Assembly (NCBI GenBank): GCA_021162845.1
Contig: JAGGXX010000016.1
Span: 1-54,507, forward strand
Origin: Thermoprotei archaeon
Lineage (GTDB): Archaea > Thermoproteota > Thermoprotei > QMSL01 > B3-G16
DNA: 54,507 nucleotides
Direction: 5' to 3'
Position 1 is the first letter of the stretch, and each line of letters begins with the position of its first letter. Below are positions 8,161-17,800 of this stretch, piece after piece. The translations under genes and the position numbers were made by a program. The notes beneath the pieces are model-generated. The model made no database searches. It saw only the letters and a program-made list of their open reading frames with translations, and was not told where the DNA came from.

Positions 8161-8475
8161 AAATCTTAAAGCCCTCTCTAAGCGGTAGAAAAGTTTGAAT
8201 TCAAGCATCTTTTAAATCGATGAAGAGTATAGGTCTTCTATTGTTTTGTGAAGGTTATTATCATGCCCTGCATTCCAACATTAAGATTATAGAATTAAAT
8301 AATTTAGAACTTTTATCCTAAAAATTCGGAAACTAATTCTCTTGTACTATTTTTCATTTAAGGTTACTATGGATAAGACCATGATAACTCACAGCATTAA
8401 ATACTTAGACTTCATGAATTACATTGGCTATCCTTAAATAAGAAAGAGGATAAAAACAATTACTTTCAGAGGGAT
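8161..8475. other. Non-coding gap after tRNA-Ser
   Basis: AT-rich spacer with no convincing frame. The last 60 bases hold CCTTAAATAAG, a plausible TATA element, and AGAGGGAT just before the ATG of the membrane protein gene. Nothing else was seen. Confidence 0.4.
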
Positions 8476-10353
8476 ATGCAGAGAAGCGAGTTGAGTAATA
8501 TGATATCTGATGATGAGAAGAAGAGACGTATCGTTAGCTATATCTTCATAATGGTGTCTGTAGTCCTTTTCATGATAGCAACTGTTGAACTTTACGTAAG
8601 GCGAGATGACATTAGTTCTCTCCTCATTTATAGCTATTTATGCTTTAGCGCTTACGCATTATTGGGGACAGCACTCGTTATCCTTAACTCTCAGACCTTA
8701 AGAACGGCATTTAGTGGAATTCTAAGACTGAAGTTTACGATGAGTGCTCAGTTAAGAGGCATATCGAGGTCGGGAAGAACGCACATTCTATGTTGCCTTA
8801 TGGTTACTTTATTATGTTACCTCATGCTAAGGGATACGCTACGTCCTGGCTTTCCAAGGGATTACCTGAATGGTACTGTTGCCTTCTATATAGCTAAGGT
8901 CAATATGATCCTGCAGGGCTTTACTAGGTATATCCCGCCATGTTATTTCCTGACGAGTTCGTGGTATTGCGTGGAATACCCTCTCTTACGCTTTTATCCT
9001 CCTCTCTCTACCCTCGTCCCCCTGTTATTGGCTAAGATCTTAGGCAACGTAGAGTTAACGTATAACATACTATGCTTTCTCGCCTATACCGCTTATTGCC
9101 TGGGCATATACTGCTTTTCCGCGAGCTACTTCAATAAGATCCTTTCAGGCCTGATAGCCGCATTTCTTTGGAGCATATGTAACGTAAATCTCACATCCTT
9201 TCAGGGCATGTACTGGGAAGCCACGAGGGAGTTAGGGGACGCCGTGATACCCTGGACTCTTCTAGCTGTGGAAAGGTATTTTCAAGGGCATAAAAAGGGG
9301 ACGGGGATAACTATTGCTTTGATGTGTATGTGGAGCACTCTCTCGAATACCATATCCATGTTCGAGGAGCTCGTGAATTTCACGTTTTACACATTAGTAC
9401 GTGCGATAACCTCTGGCTCCCTTAAGAAAGGAGTTCGTCTAATAGGCGAAGTCCTAACTTATACAGCGATTACTACGGCCTGGTGGCTCATACCAGCAAT
9501 CATACCTTATGGTATCTCAGGCTACTTAGTAGGACCACCTGGACCACTACGTTCCTTCGCCTACCTCTTCCTAAATCCTGAGCCTAAAGTAGGTAAGTTC
9601 GTGATACAGCTCCCTTTAACGCTACTCGGGCTAATAGGCCTCTGTCTCGGCCTCATCTTACGTTGTAAGGAGATCTTACCTCTTGGTACCATGTTCGTCC
9701 TTTGGGTAGCCTTGATATACTCGATAAACGTACAGTGGTGTAGGCTCATACCCATGTGCGCTCTCTTCCTAGCCCTTTTAACTGCTGCGATACCATATAG
9801 CATTAAATTAGTCAAGAAGGGCAGCTTACACAGGGCCGCTGATGTTATATCGCTTGCCTTAACTATGATCATGATAGCGCACTACCTACCTTACTATAGT
9901 AGTCAATGTGTAGTCGATTATACGGTATTACAGAGCGATGAGTACAGCTCAGCCGTATGGTTATGGGACCATGTCGGGACACGCTATAGAGTTTATGTAA
10001 TGTACGGCGACCACTATAAGGGATCCCAATGGATCAATGCCTTTAGGCCGGGAATTAGGCAGGTACTCGGCGGTTTCGACCAAGGCATCATAAACATGGG
10101 CAAAACAAGATGCTTTGAAGTTGATGCTGCAGTAAAGTGGGGCGACACTGATAAGCTATATAGGCTATGTAAGGAGTTTCACATACGTTATATAGCCATA
10201 GATAGCACATGGATGAGGAAACACAACCCTGAGGGCCTTTCGCGGTTGATGTCGGCACCCTTTCTTAAGCTCAGTATTAGGTTTAAGCACTGTATGATAT
10301 TTGAGGTAAAGGGTATAAGCCCTCTGGATTTAGTACAAGAAAAGCGCAGTTAG
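8476..10353 (+). CDS. Multi-pass membrane protein, GT-C/YfhO-like
   Basis: 625 residues with roughly a dozen hydrophobic segments, first at about 20-40 and 50-70, then a dense block from about 100 to 470, and a soluble C-terminal domain of about 150 residues (from LQSDEYSSAVWLWDHVG on). The acidic first-loop motif GFPRDYLNGT after the third helix and the later soluble domain recall GT-C glycosyltransferases and the related PTPS-related/YfhO membrane proteins, which use lipid-linked sugars outside the membrane. Two glycosyltransferases lie convergently downstream, so a role in exporting or adding surface sugars is reasonable. No specific family could be fixed. SD GAGGGA precedes the ATG. Confidence 0.6.
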   Translation: MQRSELSNMISDDEKKRRIVSYIFIMVSVVLFMIATVELYVRRDDISSLLIYSYLCFSAYALLGTALVILNSQTLRTAFSGILRLKFTMSAQLRGISRSGRTHILCCLMVTLLCYLMLRDTLRPGFPRDYLNGTVAFYIAKVNMILQGFTRYIPPCYFLTSSWYCVEYPLLRFYPPLSTLVPLLLAKILGNVELTYNILCFLAYTAYCLGIYCFSASYFNKILSGLIAAFLWSICNVNLTSFQGMYWEATRELGDAVIPWTLLAVERYFQGHKKGTGITIALMCMWSTLSNTISMFEELVNFTFYTLVRAITSGSLKKGVRLIGEVLTYTAITTAWWLIPAIIPYGISGYLVGPPGPLRSFAYLFLNPEPKVGKFVIQLPLTLLGLIGLCLGLILRCKEILPLGTMFVLWVALIYSINVQWCRLIPMCALFLALLTAAIPYSIKLVKKGSLHRAADVISLALTMIMIAHYLPYYSSQCVVDYTVLQSDEYSSAVWLWDHVGTRYRVYVMYGDHYKGSQWINAFRPGIRQVLGGFDQGIINMGKTRCFEVDAAVKWGDTDKLYRLCKEFHIRYIAIDSTWMRKHNPEGLSRLMSAPFLKLSIRFKHCMIFEVKGISPLDLVQEKRS

Positions 10354-10458
10354 TCGGCTCAGTCCCGATAGGGAACTAGTTGCTCAAGCAACCATTCATA
10401 ATGACATAACCAAGGACATAGGGAATTATCGTGAAGAAGCGAAAGAGCCCCTCTATTT

Positions 10459-11547
10459 TTAGATGAAGCTCAAGTACAAGGAAATATGCTTTTCTGCCAC
10501 TCTGTCCCAGCGGGTAAGCTCAGCGAGTTCCCTAGATAGAGCGGCATAGTGTTCTCTGATCTGCTCATCCATCATCTTCATTATGGATCTTCGCAGGTCT
10601 TCTACATCGTTATAATGGTATAGTAGCACATAGTCTCCCCAGTCCTTGAACTCCCCGATATTCGGAGCTATCACGGGCTTCCCAAGCCCTATTGCATGAT
10701 GAAAACCCGAGGATGCCCCCATTCCTACCTTATCATATGGAAATAAGACGGCATCAGCGCAAGTTATGAGCTCTAATAACCTTCTCTTAGGGAGAAAACC
10801 CTTTATGATTACGACATCTTCCGGCTTTATGCTTTCTATGTACTTTAACCATTTCCTTGATATCTCATCTTCCGGTGTACTCGCGTGGACTATGTACGTT
10901 ATCGGCCTGCATTTAAGGGCCTTTAAGGCCTCGAAGACTATGTCGTAACGCTTATCAGTCCTGAAAGCGCCAAAACTCACTAGTGTAAATCTATCAATGG
11001 ATCTCTTTCCTCTTAAGTTGACTATCTCGGTTCCGTGTGGAATCCAGTGGATGTTAGTATAACCCCAAGATTTTAGAAGCGTTTCATGTTCTCTAGTATG
11101 TACTATTACAGCTGATGAATTCTTTATTATCCACTCATATATGAGCTTCCTTATGCAGATCTTGAATTTACGATATATTCCTATTCTATTCAAGAAGAAT
11201 GGAGACCTCTTAAAGAATAGTTCTAATCTAGCCGGATGAGGCACTTCATGAAATGTGGTAACCACTGGTATTTTCCTTATTTTACAATATTTATATACCG
11301 GTAAAATGCCTACACCTATTACTGGGCCTATATTCCTATAAGATCCCTCAAAAAATTGTATATGTACTATATCTGGCTTCCAACTACGAAGTAGCATTAT
11401 CACCTTTCTTGAAAAATTTTTATTTTTTCTTGCTTGTATTTTCAGTATTTTTACCCCTTTAAATTTTAATGAGGAGATTAAGCATTTACCATATTCACCT
11501 GGTATCCCAATCATGACGAGTCGTATCATGTAATGACTCCCCTGCAT
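10459..11547 (-). CDS. Glycosyltransferase family 4 (GT-B fold)
   Basis: 362 residues. The N-terminal half carries WKPDIVHIQF and a linker with VVTTFHEVPHP, and the C-terminal half has the nucleotide-sugar half-domain: TLVSFGAFRTDKRYDIVFEAL, VIIKGFLPKRRLLELITCAD and the donor site GASSGFHHAIGLGKPVIAPN, which places the usual GT4 region with a glycine-serine loop. The final segment gives alpha-helical closure. It probably adds a hexose to a lipid-linked surface or N-glycan intermediate in the cytoplasm. The 5' part (11280-11520) is strikingly AT-rich compared with the neighbours. Its start overlaps the end of the GT2 gene by 22 bases, so the pair is one transcript. Confidence 0.82.
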   Translation of the reverse strand: MQGSHYMIRLVMIGIPGEYGKCLISSLKFKGVKILKIQARKNKNFSRKVIMLLRSWKPDIVHIQFFEGSYRNIGPVIGVGILPVYKYCKIRKIPVVTTFHEVPHPARLELFFKRSPFFLNRIGIYRKFKICIRKLIYEWIIKNSSAVIVHTREHETLLKSWGYTNIHWIPHGTEIVNLRGKRSIDRFTLVSFGAFRTDKRYDIVFEALKALKCRPITYIVHASTPEDEISRKWLKYIESIKPEDVVIIKGFLPKRRLLELITCADAVLFPYDKVGMGASSGFHHAIGLGKPVIAPNIGEFKDWGDYVLLYHYNDVEDLRRSIMKMMDEQIREHYAALSRELAELTRWDRVAEKHISLYLSFI

Positions 11548-12377
11548 ACACCAGAGAGCCTATACAACGATAACCTGAACTCTCTTAAGCCACAATCAGG
11601 ATAACCAATTAACATGTACTTTGGAAGCGCTGTTAACGTGCTTATCAATGCGCGTTTTAAGGTCAGCTTACCTTCCTTAGCGAGTATATACGAGCTATAG
11701 TAAGCATCCCTAGGCCTGTGATATTGAGTATAATGATAACAGTATGCATCAGCAACTTTAATCCACTTAAAGCCCTTTCTTTCTATCCAACATTTTATGT
11801 AATAATCCTCAAGTACATGATAATATGGTGGTATTTTAATGTCTTTTACTAGGTCAGACCTGATTAATGTATTACCAGTAAACCCTCTACTCCCCTTTTT
11901 AAACCACACATCAGCTATCCTTCCTTTAGCTAATCTACTAAACTTCCTTGTCAGTATCTCTCTTGCCTGTAGAAAGCGTGTGTCTTTAGCGTTTAATATC
12001 TGTTTGTGATCCCCTTCAACGGCTCCCACATTCTCGTTAACATGTTTTAAGGCATTTTCAAACCAGTTACTGCAAAGTATACAATCGCTATCGATGAAAA
12101 CAAACCACTCGGTCCTCACAGCTCTAATTCCCTTCATTCTAGCTGTAGCTCTAGTTCCACCAGCGTCATCTATGAACTGTATGTGAGGGAATAGAGAGAA
12201 ACGCTTGTTAAGCCTAATTATAAACTGCAGGGTACCATCCTTGGATCCACCATCAACTACTATAAGCTTTCGGACAGGCACATTATTAGCGAGCGAAAGC
12301 AAACAGTTGTAAAAAACGAGCCTTCTCTGTTTTTGTGAAATGCAATCCTTAGTCAGCAATACTGCATCTACTCTCAT
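11526..12377 (-). CDS. Glycosyltransferase family 2 (GT-A fold)
   Basis: About 283 residues from ATG 12377 (MRVDAVLLTKD); an ATG 60 bases upstream would add 20 residues unlike the family. Motifs: KLIVVDGGSKDGTLQFI for nucleotide binding, GGTRATARMKGIRAV, then EWFVFIDSDCIL with the metal-binding DSD triad, and RGFTGNTLIRSD plus LEDYYIKCWIERKG (acidic ED catalytic box). It transfers a sugar from a nucleotide donor to an acceptor at the membrane. No C-terminal helices typical of flippase-linked versions are clear. It lies upstream of the overlapping GT4 gene in an AT-rich local block, consistent with exchangeable surface-sugar genes. Confidence 0.83.
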   Translation of the reverse strand: MRVDAVLLTKDCISQKQRRLVFYNCLLSLANNVPVRKLIVVDGGSKDGTLQFIIRLNKRFSLFPHIQFIDDAGGTRATARMKGIRAVRTEWFVFIDSDCILCSNWFENALKHVNENVGAVEGDHKQILNAKDTRFLQAREILTRKFSRLAKGRIADVWFKKGSRGFTGNTLIRSDLVKDIKIPPYYHVLEDYYIKCWIERKGFKWIKVADAYCYHYTQYHRPRDAYYSSYILAKEGKLTLKRALISTLTALPKYMLIGYPDCGLREFRLSLYRLSGVCRGVIT

Positions 12378-12391
12378 TATATAGTCGCCAC

Positions 12392-12571
12392 CTAAAGATC
12401 GGCAACTGGGAAGATACAGAAGCACCTGAAGATACATCTTATTGAGCTTAGAAGCAGAAGCCCTAAGGTTAGGGAATTAACATACGCCCTAGGACCGTCT
12501 CTTACTATAAACTCCTTTAGAATTGTGCTGACGATTCTTATCTTAAGGCTTGACCCATATTTTCCGGTCAC
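12392..12571 (-). CDS. Unrecognised 59-residue frame upstream of GT2 gene
   Basis: A GTG-started frame encodes MTGKYGSSLKIRIVSTILKE, then a DGPRAYV segment, a hydrophobic stretch (LTLGLLLLSSI) and a Cys-rich tail, ending 15 bases before the chosen GT2 start. The opening faintly recalls the GxTGRYG start of ribosomal protein eL43 (L37Ae), but the zinc-ribbon cysteines are not in place. It may be the decayed tail of a neighbouring gene or chance. Low confidence. Confidence 0.2.
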   Translation of the reverse strand: MTGKYGSSLKIRIVSTILKEFIVRDGPRAYVNSLTLGLLLLSSIRCIFRCFCIFPVADL

Positions 12572-12833
12572 GCCTATCTCCCTCGACGCAGTTCAGCTTT
12601 AGGCGTATTGCGCATTTTAGAGCCTACATTAATCTGTTTAATATTTCAGGACTGGTAAATAAATATAACTGAGAACCATCTCAAGTGCTATAGCCAAGCA
12701 AATGAAAAAGCATAGCTCTATTCATGAACGTCAAGAGGCTAGATTTAGGTTAAGTATTTTTAAGCGAGAGAGAATTTAAGCGATCAATCAAGTTATTATT
12801 ACGAGATATTCCCCCTAGCCTAGGTGAGGAACC
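12572..12833. other. Non-coding gap before archease
   Basis: No convincing frame. ATTTTTAAGCG and GAATTTAAGCG near 12758-12782 are TATA-like and suit the archease-rtcB transcript; AGGTGAGG at about 12821-12829 is its ribosome site. Confidence 0.4.
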
Positions 12834-13271
12834 ATGAAGGCTAAGAAGGGATATGAGTTTCTGGAGCATACAGCTGACGTTTACGTGGCAGCTTATGGTA
12901 GGAACCTGAACGAGGCATTCGCTAATGCAGCTAAAGCCGTGTTTGACGTCATGACCGACGTACGGAAGGTTGCTCCTAAAACAAGCATTAACATAGAGGT
13001 CAGAGGCGAGGACCTCGAGGCACTTCTCTATAGCTGGCTCGAACAATTTCTGATAATTTTCGATACGCAACAGCTCCTGTTCTCGGAGTTCGAGGTTAAT
13101 ATAACTCGGGAAAAAGACGGCACGTATCTCCTACGCGGCATAGCCAAGGGGGAGAAATACGACCCTAGTAAACACCCATCGGAAACCGAGGTTAAAGCGA
13201 TAACGTATTCGCTCATGGAGATTAAGGAGGATAAAGGATTCGCTGTTGTTAAGTTCGTCCTTGATATCTAG
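12834..13271 (+). CDS. Archease, RtcB ligase activator
   Basis: 145 residues, usual size. [16 protein letters not shown] is the family's opening, with the conserved aspartate of [22 protein letters not shown] is the central signature and [13 protein letters not shown] the C-terminal one (normally KA.TYH). Archease binds a metal and speeds guanylylation and turnover of RtcB. The gene lies 32 bases before rtcB in the same direction, the classical pairing. AGGTGAGG precedes the ATG. Annotated by family knowledge plus motifs; no oddities seen. Confidence 0.93.
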   Translation: MKAKKGYEFLEHTADVYVAAYGRNLNEAFANAAKAVFDVMTDVRKVAPKTSINIEVRGEDLEALLYSWLEQFLIIFDTQQLLFSEFEVNITREKDGTYLLRGIAKGEKYDPSKHPSETEVKAITYSLMEIKEDKGFAVVKFVLDI

Positions 13272-13303
13272 TTAGCAGAAAAGCATTTTTAAGGCACCTT
13301 CCT

Positions 13304-14776
13304 TTGAGTAAAGAACGGGTACTTATTATGGTGCCTCCCTTAAAACAAGTAGGGAAGTTCATCTGGGAGATCCCTAGGACGTATAAGGCGTGCATGAGGG
13401 TACCAGCTAGGATTTTTTCAGATGAAGTACTGTTAGAGAAGATGAAGAGCGATCTAACGCTAGAACAGGTAGCTAATGTAGCATGTCTTCCGGGAGTTTA
13501 TAAGTACTCTATAGTCCTACCGGATGGACATCAAGGTTATGGTTTCCCCATAGGGGGCGTAGCGGCAACGGATTATGAGGAAGGCGTAGTGAGCCCAGGC
13601 GGTGTAGGATACGACATAAACTGCGGGGTTAGAATTCTGAGGACTAATTTATCATATGAGGACGTGAAGCCGAAGTTGAAGGAATTGATAAATACCCTTT
13701 TCAATTACGTGCCTTCGGGTCTGGGCTCACGAGGCAGAGTACGGCTTAGTATTTCGCAGCTCGAGGAGGTACTCGCTTCAGGTGTGAGGTGGGCCGTTGA
13801 AAACGGCTATGGATGGAAGGAGGACATAGAGCACATAGAAGAGCAGGGGAACATGAAACTTGCGGATCCCGATAAGGTCTCAAGGGTGGCCAAGGAGAGG
13901 GGATCACGGCAGCTAGGTAGCCTTGGTAGCGGGAACCACTTCCTCGAGATACAGATAGTAGACAAAATATACGATCCTGAGGCAGCAAAAGTAATGGGCA
14001 TAACTCATGAGGGACAGGTAACGGTAATGATACATACTGGTAGTAGAGGACTTGGACATCAGGTTTGTAGTGATTACCTCAGGATAATGGAGAGGGCTGT
14101 GAGGAGATATAATATACGATTACCAGATAGGGAGCTAGCGGCTGTTCCAGTTAAGAGCAGAGAGGCAGAGGATTACCTAGGTGCTATGGCTGCTGCTGCT
14201 AATTTCGCCTGGACGAACAGACAGATGATAATGCATTGGACTAGGGAGGCCTTTAGGAGAGTTTTTGGGTCAGATCCCGAGGACCTAGACATGAGAGTAA
14301 TATACGACGTAGCTCATAACATAGCTAAGATAGAGGAGCACATGATAGACAGTAGTAAGAGGACCGTAGTAGTACATCGTAAGGGCGCTACACGTGCATT
14401 TCCACCTGGCCATCCCGCAGTTCCTCAGGACTATAGAGAGATAGGGCAACCGGTGCTCATACCAGGCAGTATGGGAACTGCCTCTTACATATTAAGAGGA
14501 ACCAACACAGCTATGGAGATAACGTTTGGCTCAACAGCACATGGAGCTGGGAGATACCTAAGCCGTGCTGCGGCAGTGCGAAGGTGGCGGGCGAGCGAGA
14601 TAGAGCGAAGCCTGACCAGTAAGGGTATCATACTAAGGGCTGCGAACAGGAAGGTGGTGGCTGAAGAAGCGCCGGGAGCTTATAAGGATGTTGATAGAGT
14701 GGTTGAAGTTACGGATAGGCTCAGGATATCCAGAAAAGTTGCGAGGCTTGTACCTATAGCTGTAACTAAAGGCTAG
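13304..14776 (+). CDS. rtcB: tRNA-splicing ligase RtcB
   Basis: 490 residues, no intein. [13 protein letters not shown] is followed by [12 protein letters not shown] with metal ligands Asp104 and Cys107; [13 protein letters not shown] and [11 protein letters not shown] supply further metal-binding histidines (near 212 and 244), and TAHGAGR near the C-terminus carries the histidine that is guanylylated. It joins 2',3'-cyclic phosphate and 5'-OH RNA ends, as left when introns such as the one in tRNA-Ser at 8048-8160 are removed. TTG 13304 is the likely start; ATG 13328 is possible. The 3' end overlaps the convergent rps7 by 4 bases. Confidence 0.96.
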   Translation: MSKERVLIMVPPLKQVGKFIWEIPRTYKACMRVPARIFSDEVLLEKMKSDLTLEQVANVACLPGVYKYSIVLPDGHQGYGFPIGGVAATDYEEGVVSPGGVGYDINCGVRILRTNLSYEDVKPKLKELINTLFNYVPSGLGSRGRVRLSISQLEEVLASGVRWAVENGYGWKEDIEHIEEQGNMKLADPDKVSRVAKERGSRQLGSLGSGNHFLEIQIVDKIYDPEAAKVMGITHEGQVTVMIHTGSRGLGHQVCSDYLRIMERAVRRYNIRLPDRELAAVPVKSREAEDYLGAMAAAANFAWTNRQMIMHWTREAFRRVFGSDPEDLDMRVIYDVAHNIAKIEEHMIDSSKRTVVVHRKGATRAFPPGHPAVPQDYREIGQPVLIPGSMGTASYILRGTNTAMEITFGSTAHGAGRYLSRAAAVRRWRASEIERSLTSKGIILRAANRKVVAEEAPGAYKDVDRVVEVTDRLRISRKVARLVPIAVTKG

Positions 14777-15375
14777 CGCGAGGCTAAGGCTATACGTTCT
14801 ATTTCCTCTTTCTGCCTTATTGCATAGCTTCTTGGGTCATTTCTAGCCGCGAGTATTATCTCTTCTGCTAAGCATTCTTCTATAGGTCTGGGATTACTAA
14901 ATGCCGCCTGTCGAGCGCCTTCCGTTATGAATCGTAAGGCCAAGTCGATACGCCTTTGAGGAGCTACATCCACCGCCACATGGTAAACTATACCACCGTA
15001 TGCTATACGCGTTGTCTCTTCGCGTGGTGCAGCGTTTTCTATAGCCCGAATGAGCATCTCTATCGGATTTCGCTTGGTCTTGAGGTATATTATATCGAAG
15101 GCTCGTTTAACTATATTGTACGCTAGATGCTTCTTACCCGTATTCTTACCGGGACGCATAAGCTTATTTATGAGGCGCTCGACTATGGGTACTTCGGCCT
15201 TACCAAAGCGCCTCTTCGCATGCCTTCCCCCGCTATGAGGAAGGTAAACGGGCTTCAGGCATATATAGCTCTTCAGTCCAGGATCACGTATCTCTATGCC
15301 CTCAAAGCTCCATTTACCAAAGAGCAATATCTCCCTCTTAGCCACCTTTGCTTCTGAAGCACTAGCTCCGCTCAT
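14773..15375 (-). CDS. rps7: 30S ribosomal protein S7 (uS7)
   Basis: About 200 residues from ATG 15375. [40 protein letters not shown] and [20 protein letters not shown] are standard archaeal uS7 blocks, and the C-terminus [19 protein letters not shown] and [18 protein letters not shown] matches closely. It organises the 3' major domain of 16S rRNA in the small subunit head. The frame could extend 24 codons upstream, but that extension is hydrophobic and unlike the family. In many archaea it sits with uS12 and elongation factors; here it is detached from them. Confidence 0.95.
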   Translation of the reverse strand: MSGASASEAKVAKREILLFGKWSFEGIEIRDPGLKSYICLKPVYLPHSGGRHAKRRFGKAEVPIVERLINKLMRPGKNTGKKHLAYNIVKRAFDIIYLKTKRNPIEMLIRAIENAAPREETTRIAYGGIVYHVAVDVAPQRRIDLALRFITEGARQAAFSNPRPIEECLAEEIILAARNDPRSYAIRQKEEIERIALASR

Positions 15376-15491
15376 GTTACCGCATCCCCTTAGGCAAGCG
15401 TATATATAAATTGCGTGATTTAAAGTTAACGCATATCCTCTCAGCAAGCGATTAATTAGGGAATAGTAACTTCGGTTTATGGGGGAGGTAT

Positions 15492-16484
15492 TTGAGCGAG
15501 ATACTTTGGGCTGAGAAGTATAGGCCTAGGACCCTTGATGAGATGGTCAACCAGGAGGACGTAGTACGTAGGCTTAAGGAATTCGTCAGGGAGCGAAATG
15601 TACCGCATCTATTATTCGCCGGACCACCCGGTACTGGTAAAACCACTGCAGCCTTGGCACTGGCTCATGAGCTTTACGGTGAAGAATGGAGGAATAATGT
15701 GTTAGAGCTCAATGCCTCAGATGAAAGGGGGATACAGACCATTAGGGAAAGGGTAAAGGAATACGCGAGAACCGTGGCTCTTGGTAGGGTACCGTTTAAG
15801 ATGATAATACTCGATGAAGCGGACAATATGACGAGCGATGCACAACAGGCCCTCAGGAGAATAATGGAGCTCTACACGGCCACGGCCAGATTCTGTTTGA
15901 TAGCTAATTATCCCTCAAAGATAATAGAGCCCATTCAGTCGCGATGTGCCTTCTTCAGATTCCGCCCATTAAGCAAGGAGGACCTATTCTCGAGGCTTAA
16001 GTACATAGCTGAGAGGGAGGGCGTAGAACTTACAGAGGAGGGATTGGACGCGATATGGGAGGTCTCAGCGGGAGATATGAGAAGAGCCATAAACACACTA
16101 CAGGCCGCCGCCGCCCTAGGGAAGGTCACGGCGGAATCCGTCTATAAGGCCGTAGGTATGGCCAAACCTAAGGAGGTAAGCGAAATGATAAACTTAGCCC
16201 TTAAGGGGGACTTCGTAAATGCTAGGGAAAAGCTGAGGGAGTTAATGATAAATTATGGCCTCTCAGGAACTGACATAATAAGGCAAGTTCACAGGGAGAT
16301 ATTCAGCGCAAGAAGCTCAATTAAGTTGCCTGATGATGTTAGAGTGGAGGTAGCCGATCTTGTAGGAGAAATAGACTATAGGATGGTTGAGGGCTCCGAT
16401 GATGAAATACAGCTTTCCGCGTTTCTAGCAAAGCTCGTCTTAATAGGTAAACGTCTCAGAGAAAGCACGAGGTCTGCCATATGA
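15492..16484 (+). CDS. rfcS: Replication factor C small subunit
   Basis: 330 residues. [16 protein letters not shown] is RFC box II, Walker A is GPPGTGKT (44-51), Walker B IILDEAD (105-111), and [12 protein letters not shown] carries the SRC arginine finger (150-152); the C-terminal collar domain follows. Four small subunits plus one large subunit load the PCNA clamp using ATP. No intein. The TTG start is preceded by GGGGGAGG at a good distance. It overlaps rfcL by ATGA, so the two are translated together. Confidence 0.96.
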   Translation: MSEILWAEKYRPRTLDEMVNQEDVVRRLKEFVRERNVPHLLFAGPPGTGKTTAALALAHELYGEEWRNNVLELNASDERGIQTIRERVKEYARTVALGRVPFKMIILDEADNMTSDAQQALRRIMELYTATARFCLIANYPSKIIEPIQSRCAFFRFRPLSKEDLFSRLKYIAEREGVELTEEGLDAIWEVSAGDMRRAINTLQAAAALGKVTAESVYKAVGMAKPKEVSEMINLALKGDFVNAREKLRELMINYGLSGTDIIRQVHREIFSARSSIKLPDDVRVEVADLVGEIDYRMVEGSDDEIQLSAFLAKLVLIGKRLRESTRSAI

Positions 16485-17800
16485 GCGTTAATGTGCCATG
16501 GGCCGAGAAGTATAGGCCTAGGAGATTAGTGGAGATTGTAGGAAATAAGAAGGCCATATCCACACTTATGACATGGCTTAAAAGCTGGGAGAAGGGCATT
16601 CCTAATAAGCGGGCAGTCCTACTATACGGACCTCCAGGTGTCGGCAAGACAACGCTTGTCCACGTAATAGCTAACGAATTAGGGTATGAGCTTATCGAGC
16701 TTAATGCTAGCGATATAAGAAGGGCGGAGGAGCTCGAGCGCGTGATAGCCAGGGCCCTTAACACGAGCTCTTTATTCGGCACGAAAGGGCGAATCATATT
16801 CTTCGACGAAATAGATGGCATGAGTGGAACAGAGGATCAGGGAGGGTTAGCTAAGATAGTTGATATAATAGAGAGGACGCGCATTCCCGTCATAATGGCA
16901 GCTAATGATCCATGGGATCCTAAGTTCAGAACCCTGCGCAACCTCTCACTTGTGATAAGGCTAAATAGGCTCAGAGTACACGAAGTTATGAGGATTTTAG
17001 GTAGGATCTGCATGTCAGAGGGCATAAAGGCGGACCCGGCTGCTTTAAAGGCAATCGCTACAATGGCAGAAGGGGACCTTCGCTCAGCTATAAATGACCT
17101 TCAGGCGGTAGCCCAAGGTAGGAAGTTCCTAACGTTAGAGGACGTACAGGGGCTTGGGAGGAGGATAAGGGAATACGATGTATTTACTGTGCTTAAGATG
17201 CTCTTCTCGGCTAGAACCGCAGAGGAGGCTAAGGCAGTGCTTAGCAGATCGGCTATTGACTACGACATGCTAATACAGTGGATCCACGAGAACCTGCCTT
17301 ATCAATACAAGGACCCAGAAGAACTTTGGAAGGCTTATGATGCACTATCTAGGGCGGATGTCTACTTCGGTAGGATAAGGAGAACGCAGAACTGGTCCCT
17401 ACTTAGCTACGCGCTGGACCTCGCGACAGCAGGGGTAGCCATGGCCAGGAAGCACCCCTATCATTTCGTAAAGTACCAGTTTCCGAAGAGATTGCTAATG
17501 CTGTCAAGAGCTAAGAGCGCTCGGCAACTAAGGGAGGCCATATGCAAGAGGATAGCTAGGCAGATACACGTATCTAAGAGATATGCTAATGCTGAGATCA
17601 TACCATTGCTTAAGGTCATATTTGAGGCTAATCCTATGATGGGAGCTAAAATCGCTAAAGCGCTTGACTTAAATAAGGATATGATAGACCTCATAACTGG
17701 TGACGAACGATGTACTAAGGCGATACTTAAGAACATGCGTCAAATCGAGGAAGAGAAAGAGGAAGGGGAGAGAAAACCCTTCAGCCCGCTCTTCACCTGA
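16481..17800 (+). CDS. rfcL: Replication factor C large subunit
   Basis: 439 residues. [17 protein letters not shown], Walker A GPPGVGKT (50-57), Walker B IIFFDEIDGM, sensor GDLRSAINDLQAVA, then a large-subunit-specific C-terminal collar. The usual C-terminal PCNA-interacting peptide (Q..L..FF) is not obvious; the tail is acidic/basic ending KPFSPLFT, which is shorter than in many archaea. It pairs with rfcS through a 4-base overlap. The 3' end overlaps the convergent truA by 61 bases, an unusually long convergent overlap. Confidence 0.95.
   Translation: MSVNVPWAEKYRPRRLVEIVGNKKAISTLMTWLKSWEKGIPNKRAVLLYGPPGVGKTTLVHVIANELGYELIELNASDIRRAEELERVIARALNTSSLFGTKGRIIFFDEIDGMSGTEDQGGLAKIVDIIERTRIPVIMAANDPWDPKFRTLRNLSLVIRLNRLRVHEVMRILGRICMSEGIKADPAALKAIATMAEGDLRSAINDLQAVAQGRKFLTLEDVQGLGRRIREYDVFTVLKMLFSARTAEEAKAVLSRSAIDYDMLIQWIHENLPYQYKDPEELWKAYDALSRADVYFGRIRRTQNWSLLSYALDLATAGVAMARKHPYHFVKYQFPKRLLMLSRAKSARQLREAICKRIARQIHVSKRYANAEIIPLLKVIFEANPMMGAKIAKALDLNKDMIDLITGDERCTKAILKNMRQIEEEKEEGERKPFSPLFT

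Noticed and set aside
12392-12571. Ribosomal protein eL43 gene
   Set aside because: Only the GxTGKYG opening is similar; zinc-ribbon cysteines and the C-terminal half do not match.
12750-13070. Long minus-strand frame across the archease gene
   Set aside because: Shadow of the archease codons, no recognisable protein.
15376-15447. N-terminal extension of uS7
   Set aside because: Hydrophobic 24 residues not part of uS7; likely upstream sequence.
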